Positions 5,969 to 12,015 of a stretch of DNA of 14,780 nucleotides are shown piece after piece. Position numbers and translations under genes: made by a program. Below the pieces are notes generated by a model that was not told the DNA's origin, did no database searches, and was given only the letters and a program-made list of their open reading frames with translations. The number at the start of each line of letters is the position of its first letter. Position 1 is the first letter of the stretch. Origin of the DNA: an uncultured Ruminococcus sp. Its GTDB lineage: Bacteria; Bacillota; Clostridia; Oscillospirales; Ruminococcaceae. The stretch spans positions 1 through 14,780 of the forward strand of contig CALESG010000125.1 in the NCBI GenBank assembly GCA_937907215.1, given 5' to 3'.

Positions 5969-7504
5969 CTATTTGTTTGACGGATCATATTTAAAACTCA
6001 TGCTGCCGTATTGTATAGCTGCTGCTGCATGATTTCTTTCGATAATATCTGAGCCGGACATATCAGCAACAGTTCTTGCAACTTTTAAAATGCGGTCATA
6101 TGAACGGGCGCTAAGCCCCATTTTTTCAAATGCACTCTTTATAACATTTTCTGCACTTTCACTTAAAGGACAGTAATCTTTCAGTTTTCCTGCCGGTATT
6201 TGTGCATTGCAGGTTATGCCGGTGTTTTTGAAACGTTCTTTCTGGATCTCACGTGCTACCTGAACTCTTTTGCGTATTTCACTTGAAGACTCGGGCTTTT
6301 TGGAATCTGACAGTTCATCAAAGAGTACTGGTTCTACTTCCAGATGTATATCAAATCGTTCCATTAAAGGACCAGATATTTTTGAAAGATAACGTTTTAC
6401 CTGCATTGGAGAACAGGTACATTTTCGTTTAGGGTGACCGTAATATCCGCATGGACATGGATTCATAGCACCTACGAGCATAAAACGACATGGATATGTA
6501 ACAGTTCCCGAAGCTCTTGTTATAGTTACAATATGGTCTTCCAGCGGCTGACGCATTATGTCAAGCGTTCGCCGGTCAAATTCTGCCAATTCATCAAGAA
6601 AAAGAACGCCATTATGTGCAAGTGAAATTTCTCCTGGCTGAGGTATACTTCCGCCGCCTACAAGTCCTACACCTGATATGGTATGATGCGGTGAACGGAA
6701 CGGACGCTTTCTTATAATAGGTGAATTGGAATTCAGCATACCGGAAATAGAGTATACATTAGTAGTTTCCAAAGCCTCGTCCATTGTCATTTCCGGCAGA
6801 ATAGACGGCAGACGTTTAGCAAGCATACTTTTTCCGCTTCCAGGAGGTCCTACCATAAAGACATTATGACCGCCGGCTGCAACTATCTCAAGTGCACGTT
6901 TTACACTACGCTGACCTTTTACATCTGAAAAGTCCAGTATAGAATTATGATCATCCTGCATATCTTCTGAAAATACAGCTATTGGCAAACGTTTTCTGTT
7001 TTCCAAATGTAATATTAGTGATTCTACATCCGGAACGCCATAAACAGTTACACCTTCAATGGCGGCTGCCTCAGCTGCATTTTCCAAAGGCACATAAAGC
7101 TCTTTTACACCAAGTTTTCTTGCAAGAATTGTCATTGGCAAAACACCGTTTACACTTCGCACTTTACCGCTTAGCGATACTTCACCTATGAAAAATTTAT
7201 CTTTCATCGAAACGCTTGTACCGCCTAAAGCTGCGAATACTGCAATGAATATCGCAAGGTCGTGCATGGTTCCGCTCTTTTTTACATCGGCAGGTGCAAG
7301 GTTTACGATTATACGACATGATGGAAGATTTACATTTATTGAATTAAGTGCTGAACGAATTCGCTCTCTGCTTTCTCTAACTGATGCATCCGGCAAACCT
7401 ACTATATCAAATCTAGGCATATTGCCTTTGGATATATCAACTTCAACTTCAACAGGAAATGCATTCAGTCCAAAAAGACCCAGACTATTGATTTTGCTGA
7501 ACAA
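5969..7504 (-). CDS. YifB/ComM family AAA+ ATPase (Mg-chelatase subunit ChlI-like)
   Basis: This protein of about 511 residues belongs to the YifB/ComM family. In Gram-negative bacteria ComM is a hexameric helicase that aids branch migration during natural transformation; the role in Firmicutes is less clear. An N-terminal ChlI/Lon-like fold (about 10-140, DIVGLPD near the start) is followed by the ATPase core with Walker A GPPGSGKS at 219-226 and Walker B FLDE with D304-E305. Next comes a four-cysteine cluster, C350, C352, C362 and C364, typical of the family and possibly zinc-binding, then the Mg_chelatase C-terminal domain to the end. The frame stays open to an ATG at 7603, but that would add 33 residues encoded mostly by an inserted repeat. 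Family members start MxxKI-like, matching the TTG at 7504 (read LFSKINSLGL), which has AGGA 11 bases upstream (7516-7519). GTG at 7513 is the alternative, but lies only two bases from AGGA. Confidence 0.9.
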   Translation of the reverse strand: MFSKINSLGLFGLNAFPVEVEVDISKGNMPRFDIVGLPDASVRESRERIRSALNSINVNLPSCRIIVNLAPADVKKSGTMHDLAIFIAVFAALGGTSVSMKDKFFIGEVSLSGKVRSVNGVLPMTILARKLGVKELYVPLENAAEAAAIEGVTVYGVPDVESLILHLENRKRLPIAVFSEDMQDDHNSILDFSDVKGQRSVKRALEIVAAGGHNVFMVGPPGSGKSMLAKRLPSILPEMTMDEALETTNVYSISGMLNSNSPIIRKRPFRSPHHTISGVGLVGGGSIPQPGEISLAHNGVLFLDELAEFDRRTLDIMRQPLEDHIVTITRASGTVTYPCRFMLVGAMNPCPCGYYGHPKRKCTCSPMQVKRYLSKISGPLMERFDIHLEVEPVLFDELSDSKKPESSSEIRKRVQVAREIQKERFKNTGITCNAQIPAGKLKDYCPLSESAENVIKSAFEKMGLSARSYDRILKVARTVADMSGSDIIERNHAAAAIQYGSMSFKYDPSNK

Positions 7505-7525
7505 ATATTTCACCGTCCTATCTTT

Positions 7526-7689
7526 AGAACTTGTTCTCATAAGGATATCGCACGCATCCTTTCGGCAAATTTTAGCGATCACCACGTCAAAAATCTTTGC
7601 CATACGTCAGTATGCCTGCGGCTTTTTTCCTTGCACTCGCTAAAATTATGCTCGAAAATCTACGCACAAATCCTATGAGAACAAGTTCT
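7526..7689. mobile_element. 164-bp long inverted-repeat element (MITE-like) in the yifB leader
   Basis: The ends AGAACTTGTTCTCATA (from 7526) and their inverse TATGAGAACAAGTTCT (to 7689) match over 16 bases, then continue as GGAT/ATCC after a one-base offset. Further in, AATTTTAGCGA (7568-7578) is the exact inverse of 7637-7647, and the segments between align as imperfect inverse copies. The centre carries a CATAC-gtca-GTATG hairpin (7601-7614). So almost the whole unit is a palindrome with arms near 75 bases. It holds no gene of its own. It lies between the yifB promoter and the start codon. No clear target duplication was found. Confidence 0.75.
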
Positions 7690-7706
7690 TAATAAACATT
7701 TATTTA

Positions 7707-7735
7707 AGTATACCATATGTTAGTTGAAATGTAAA
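7707..7735 (-). promoter_or_regulatory. Promoter of yifB, upstream of the inserted element
   Basis: On the minus strand, -35 TTTACA (7735-7730), a 17-base spacer and -10 TATACT (7712-7707). The predicted start is near 7700, so the transcript would begin about 11 bases before the repeat element and carry all of it in a leader of about 196 bases. Confidence 0.65.
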
Positions 7736-7747
7736 TATAATTTGTCT

Positions 7748-7815
7748 TATTGTTTTAAAGTTATTTTAAGGCTTTAAATATGGCAAAACCGCAGTGTTTT
7801 TAACTGCGGTTTTTT
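7748..7815 (+). ncRNA. Candidate small RNA ending at an orphan terminator
   Basis: A lone -10 TATAAT at 7736-7741 (no convincing -35) precedes two hairpins: TTTAAAG/CTTTAAA (7754-7760 with 7772-7778) and the terminator at 7785-7815. No plus-strand coding gene ends within 3 kb upstream, so the terminator needs another explanation. The lack of a -35 keeps confidence low. Confidence 0.25.
7785..7815 (+). terminator. Intrinsic terminator upstream of the rpoBC promoter
   Basis: A perfect 11-bp stem (7785-7795 with 7803-7813), 7-base loop and T-run at 7810-7815. It faces the same way as rpoB and lies 40 bases before its promoter. The last plus-strand coding gene ends at 4596 and already has a terminator, so this one has no obvious client. 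It would shield rpoBC from read-through. Confidence 0.85.
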
Positions 7816-7854
7816 ATGAATATAGATGAAATAAGATGAAATAAAAAAATACCC

Positions 7855-7883
7855 TTGACAATAAAAGGGAAATATAGTATAAT
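7855..7883 (+). promoter_or_regulatory. Full-consensus promoter of rpoBC
   Basis: TTGACA (7855-7860), exactly 17 bases, then TATAAT (7878-7883): a perfect vegetative sigma-A promoter. Transcription would start near 7890, giving a leader of about 160 bases. Confidence 0.9.
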
Positions 7884-7888
7884 AATAC

Positions 7889-7946
7889 AATGTATCATAA
7901 TGTGTATTTTGCATTTTTCTTGCAAAATAGTATACCACACTACATT
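7889..7946 (+). promoter_or_regulatory. Structured 5' leader of the rpoBC mRNA
   Basis: Three nested helices can form from the first transcribed bases: AATGTA/TACATT (7889-7894 with 7941-7946), TGTG/CACA (7901-7904 with 7936-7939) and a perfect 9-bp TATTTTGCA/TGCAAAATA (7905-7913 with 7921-7929) with a 7-base loop. No T-run directly follows. A 5'-end stabiliser or a regulatory leader are both possible. Confidence 0.5.
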
Positions 7947-8049
7947 CCCATCTGTCAAGTGTTTTTATAAATTTTTTAAATAAAAAATAAAATTACGCTT
8001 GGGGATAACGTCTATTATCTTTGACGAGAACGAAGGAGGTTTTTCGCCT

Positions 8050-11000
8050 ATGGTGAATGTTACGCCAAAGCAGCTTGGAAAAAATGTCAGAATGAACTTC
8101 GGCAAAATCAATGAAGTTCTTGATATGCCTAATCTGATCGAAGTGCAGATAAATTCTTATAACTGGTTTCGTGAAGTAGGTTTGCGTGAAGTTTTTGAAG
8201 AATTTTCTTCAATTACTGATTACAATGGAAACCTTGTTTTGAATTTCATCGACTATAAATTTGATGATAAGCCTAAGTATACCATTCCTGAATGTAAGGA
8301 ACGTGATGTAACTTATGCTGCTCCGCTTCGTGTAACTACTACTCTTTGGAATAAGGAAACAGGAGAAGTTAAAGAAAGCGAAGTCTTTATGGGTGATTTC
8401 CCATTGATGACTAACAGCGGCACATTTGTTATCAACGGTGCTGAGCGAGTTATTGTATCTCAGCTGGTTCGTTCTCCTGGTGCATATTATTCTTCTGAAA
8501 AGGATCGTACCGGTAAGGACTTGTTCAAGACTCAGATTATCCCTAATCGTGGTGCATGGCTTGAATATGAAATGGATTCCAACGATGTTGTATATGTCCG
8601 TATAGATAAAAACCGTAAGATCCCGATCACAACATTTATACGTGCGATCGGTCTTGGCACTAATGAAGAAATTTTTGATATGTTTGGTGAGGACGAGCGT
8701 CTTTCACAGACTATTATTCAAAAGGACGTTTCAAAGAGCCGTGAAGAAGCTCTTATCGACCTTTATAAAAAACTGCGTCCGGGTGAACCTCCTACAGTTG
8801 AGAGTTCACAAACTCATCTTAATAATTTGTTCTTTGACGCTAAGCGTTATGACTTGTGTCAGTTCGGACGTTATAAATATAATAAAAAGCTTGGTATTGC
8901 AGGACGACTTGCAGGTCATGAACTTTCAAGACCGGTTGCAGATCCTATGACAGGCGAACTGCTTTTTGATGCTGGTACTGTACTGACATATGATCAAGCA
9001 ATGAAAATTCAGAATGCTGGTGTAAGAGAAGCTTATCTCAACGTTGAATGTAAGGAGTATTACACTACTGAAACTGGTGAAAATGCTATACATTTCGTTG
9101 AGCGTGAAGTTAAAGTTTTGGGCAACCGTATGGTTGATATATCTAATTTCGTTTCATTTGATCCAGCTGAGGCTGGAATACGTGAGCTTGTATCATATCC
9201 TGTTCTTTGCGAAATACTGGAAAGCAATGACAATGAAGATGATATTAAGGCTGCCGTTAAGAAACGCCGTGATGAGCTTGTTCCAAAGCATATTATTCTT
9301 GATGATATGTTTGCGTCTATCAGCTACTTCTTAAACCTTTGCGAAGGCATAGGAACTCAGGATGATATTGACCACCTTGGAAACCGTCGTATTCGTTCCG
9401 TTGGTGAGCTGCTTCAGAATCAGTTTAGAATTGGCTTTACACGTATGGAGCGTGTTATTCGTGAGAGAATGAACATTCAGGCTCAAGATATGGACGTTGT
9501 AACTCCTCAGGCTCTTATCAATATCAGACCTATTACAGCAGCTATAAAGGAATTCTTTGGTTCATCGCCGCTGTCACAGTTCATGGATCAGAATAACCCT
9601 CTTGCTGAACTTACTCATAAGCGTCGTTTGTCCGCACTTGGACCTGGTGGTTTGTCAAGAGATAGAGCCGGATTTGAGGTTCGTGACGTACATTACAGCC
9701 ATTATGGCAGAATGTGTCCTATTGAAACTCCTGAAGGTCCTAACATCGGACTTATCTCTTATCTTGCAACATTTGCACGTATAAATGAATATGGCTTTAT
9801 AGAAGCTCCTTATCGAAAAGTTGATAAGGAAACAGGCGTTGTAACAAGCGATGTTGTTTATATGACTGCCGATGTGGAAGATAATTATATAGTAGCTCAG
9901 GCGAATGAACCTCTTACAGAAGACGGTAAGTTTGCCAATGATAAAGTTGCGGCTCGTTTCCGTGACCAGATCCTTGAAATCGAAAAGGAAAAGATAGATT
10001 TTATGGATGTATCGCCTAAGATGGTTGTATCTGTAGCTACCTCGATGATTCCTTTCCTTGAAAACGATGATGCTAACCGTGCCCTTATGGGTTCAAACAT
10101 GCAGCGTCAGGCTGTACCGCTGCTCCGTACAGAAAGACCTTTTGTAGGTACAGGTATGGAATATAAAGCAGCTGTTGACTCCGGTGTATGCGTACTTGCT
10201 GATGTTGACGGTACTGTAACATTTGTAAGTGCTGATATTATCAAGATGGTTGACGCAAATGAAAAGGAATACACTTATAAGCTGTCTAAGTTTACACGTT
10301 CCAACCAGGGTACATGTATTAACCAGAAGCCTATTGTAAGTGTTGGCGAATTCGTTAAAAAGGGTCAGGTATTGGCAGATGGTCCTGCAACTGCTGATGG
10401 TGAAATTTCTCTTGGTAAAAATGCTCTTATCGGATTTATGACATGGGAAGGTTATAACTATGAGGACGCTGTTCTTTTGAATGAAAGACTCGTTCGTGAA
10501 GATGTATTTACATCTGTTCATATTGAAGAGTATGAGATCGAATGCCGTGATACAAAGCTTGGACCTGAAGAGATCACACGTGATATTCCAAACGTAGGTG
10601 AAGATGCACTTAAGGATTTGGACGAAGACGGCATCATTCGTATTGGTGCAGAAGTTCATGCTGGTGATATTCTTGTAGGTAAGGTAACGCCTAAGGGTGA
10701 AACTGAGCTTACAGCCGAAGAAAGACTTTTGCGTGCAATATTCGGTGAAAAGGCAAGAGAAGTTCGTGATAATTCCCTTAAGGTACCTCATGGTGAAGCC
10801 GGAATTATTGTTGATGTTAAGATATTTACACGTGAGAATTGCGATGAGCTTAGTGCGGGCGTAAATAAATTGGTTCGCTGCTATATAGCTCAGAAGCGTA
10901 AGATCTCCATCGGTGATAAAATGGCAGGACGTCACGGCAACAAGGGTGTCGTTTCCAGAATTCTGCCGGAAGAGGATATGCCGTTCCTTCCGGATGGTAC

Positions 11001-11919
11001 ACCGCTTGATATTGTACTGAACCCATTGGGCGTACCTTCTCGTATGAACATCGGACAGGTTCTTGAAGTTCACTTGGGTATGGCAGCTAAGGCTCTTGGC
11101 TGGCATATTATGACTCCTGTATTTGACGGTGCACACGAAGATGATATTCGCGCTTGTTTCCGTGAAGCAAATGCACGCAATGCAGAACACCGTGATGATG
11201 AATTTGATCTTAAGCCTATGGATAAGGTTATCAATCCAAAGGCTCTTGAAATGTGCGAAGACGGTAAGTTTACACTTTATGATGGACGTACAGGTGAAAA
11301 GTTCGATAACCGTGTAACTGTTGGTTATATGTATTACCTCAAACTTCACCATCTTGTTGATGATAAGATCCATGCTCGTTCTGTAGGTCCATATGCTCTT
11401 GTAACTCAGCAGCCACTCGGCGGTAAGGCTCAGTTTGGCGGTCAGCGTTTCGGAGAAATGGAAGTATGGGCGCTTGAAGCTTATGGTGCTGCTTATACTC
11501 TTCAGGAAATTTTGACTGTTAAATCTGATGATACCATCGGACGTGTAAACACTTATGAAGCTATTGTTAAGGGTCAAAATGTTCCTAAGCCGGGTATTCC
11601 GGAATCATTTAAGGTTCTTATTAAGGAACTTCAGTCGCTCGGTCTTGATGTTCGTGTACTTGATCGCAATCAGGAAGAAATCGATCTTAAGGCAACTTTT
11701 GATGATGATGACAATCTGATCCCTCAGCCTGTTGCATATATTGATGAGGATGCTGACGATACTGCTCTTTATGATGAATTGGAAGGTGACATGGAAGAAG
11801 CAGGTCTTTCATTTAAGGACGCTGAGCATCTTGATGATGATGATACCGGTTTTATGACGGACGAGATCGAAGATGACGATATGATATTTGATGACGACAT
11901 TGACGATGATTTGATCTGA
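8050..11919 (+). CDS. rpoB: DNA-directed RNA polymerase beta subunit
   Basis: This 1289-residue protein is the beta subunit of RNA polymerase, forming half of the active-site cleft. Landmarks: the rifampicin-binding cluster SQFMDQNNPLAELTHKRRLS at 509-528 with D513, H523, R526 and S528 all in the drug-sensitive state; YNYEDA at 802-807 with the E805-D806 pair near the catalytic centre; and KMAGRHGNKG at 957-966 with the two conserved lysines. The C-terminal PGIPESFKVLIKELQSLGLD block is followed by an acidic tail of about 72 residues (1218-1289). The ATG at 8050 follows AGGAGGT (8034-8040) with a 9-base spacer; the frame stays open back to a TTG at 7999 that has no such site. It forms an operon with rpoC, 96 bases downstream. 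The usual rplJ-rplL pair is not immediately upstream; yifB is there, facing away. Confidence 0.98.
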   Translation: MVNVTPKQLGKNVRMNFGKINEVLDMPNLIEVQINSYNWFREVGLREVFEEFSSITDYNGNLVLNFIDYKFDDKPKYTIPECKERDVTYAAPLRVTTTLWNKETGEVKESEVFMGDFPLMTNSGTFVINGAERVIVSQLVRSPGAYYSSEKDRTGKDLFKTQIIPNRGAWLEYEMDSNDVVYVRIDKNRKIPITTFIRAIGLGTNEEIFDMFGEDERLSQTIIQKDVSKSREEALIDLYKKLRPGEPPTVESSQTHLNNLFFDAKRYDLCQFGRYKYNKKLGIAGRLAGHELSRPVADPMTGELLFDAGTVLTYDQAMKIQNAGVREAYLNVECKEYYTTETGENAIHFVEREVKVLGNRMVDISNFVSFDPAEAGIRELVSYPVLCEILESNDNEDDIKAAVKKRRDELVPKHIILDDMFASISYFLNLCEGIGTQDDIDHLGNRRIRSVGELLQNQFRIGFTRMERVIRERMNIQAQDMDVVTPQALINIRPITAAIKEFFGSSPLSQFMDQNNPLAELTHKRRLSALGPGGLSRDRAGFEVRDVHYSHYGRMCPIETPEGPNIGLISYLATFARINEYGFIEAPYRKVDKETGVVTSDVVYMTADVEDNYIVAQANEPLTEDGKFANDKVAARFRDQILEIEKEKIDFMDVSPKMVVSVATSMIPFLENDDANRALMGSNMQRQAVPLLRTERPFVGTGMEYKAAVDSGVCVLADVDGTVTFVSADIIKMVDANEKEYTYKLSKFTRSNQGTCINQKPIVSVGEFVKKGQVLADGPATADGEISLGKNALIGFMTWEGYNYEDAVLLNERLVREDVFTSVHIEEYEIECRDTKLGPEEITRDIPNVGEDALKDLDEDGIIRIGAEVHAGDILVGKVTPKGETELTAEERLLRAIFGEKAREVRDNSLKVPHGEAGIIVDVKIFTRENCDELSAGVNKLVRCYIAQKRKISIGDKMAGRHGNKGVVSRILPEEDMPFLPDGTPLDIVLNPLGVPSRMNIGQVLEVHLGMAAKALGWHIMTPVFDGAHEDDIRACFREANARNAEHRDDEFDLKPMDKVINPKALEMCEDGKFTLYDGRTGEKFDNRVTVGYMYYLKLHHLVDDKIHARSVGPYALVTQQPLGGKAQFGGQRFGEMEVWALEAYGAAYTLQEILTVKSDDTIGRVNTYEAIVKGQNVPKPGIPESFKVLIKELQSLGLDVRVLDRNQEEIDLKATFDDDDNLIPQPVAYIDEDADDTALYDELEGDMEEAGLSFKDAEHLDDDDTGFMTDEIEDDDMIFDDDIDDDLI

Positions 11920-11936
11920 ATGTAAGCAGTCGGATA

Positions 11937-11959
11937 GCGGCAGATATTTTATCTGCTGC
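11937..11959 (+). other. Hairpin in the rpoB-rpoC spacer
   Basis: GCAGAT (11940-11945) pairs with ATCTGC (11951-11956) around a 5-base loop, extended to nine pairs by GCG (11937-11939) with TGC (11957-11959), one being a G-T wobble. No T-run follows, so it is not an intrinsic terminator. It lies about 45 bases before the rpoC ribosome binding site and may affect mRNA processing or stability between the two cistrons. Confidence 0.5.
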
Positions 11960-12015
11960 CTCATCTGTTAAACCATATATTTTTATATTGTTCTATTATT
12001 TCAGGAGGTAGCGGT

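Larger units (their letters stand above)
7690..8033. other. Divergent gene-free region between yifB and rpoB
   Basis: With the 164-bp element this makes 545 bases without a gene (7505-8049). It holds the yifB promoter (minus), a possible small RNA ending at a terminator (7748-7815), the consensus rpoBC promoter (7855-7883) and a structured leader (7889-7946). The remaining leader, 7947-8033, is AT-rich; nothing else was recognised there. Confidence 0.6.

Noticed and set aside
7188..7643. 151-residue plus-strand open frame running into the 164-bp element
   Set aside because: It is antisense to the conserved start of yifB and ends in the repeat; no ribosome site or family resemblance was seen.
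10093..11577. 494-residue open frame on the minus strand
   Set aside because: It lies wholly antisense to the most conserved part of rpoB, resembles no known protein family by eye, has a composition typical of codon-bias shadows and lacks a convincing ribosome binding site.
11937..11959. Intrinsic terminator between rpoB and rpoC
   Set aside because: The hairpin has no following T-run and rpoC has no promoter of its own that could be recognised, so read-through is expected.
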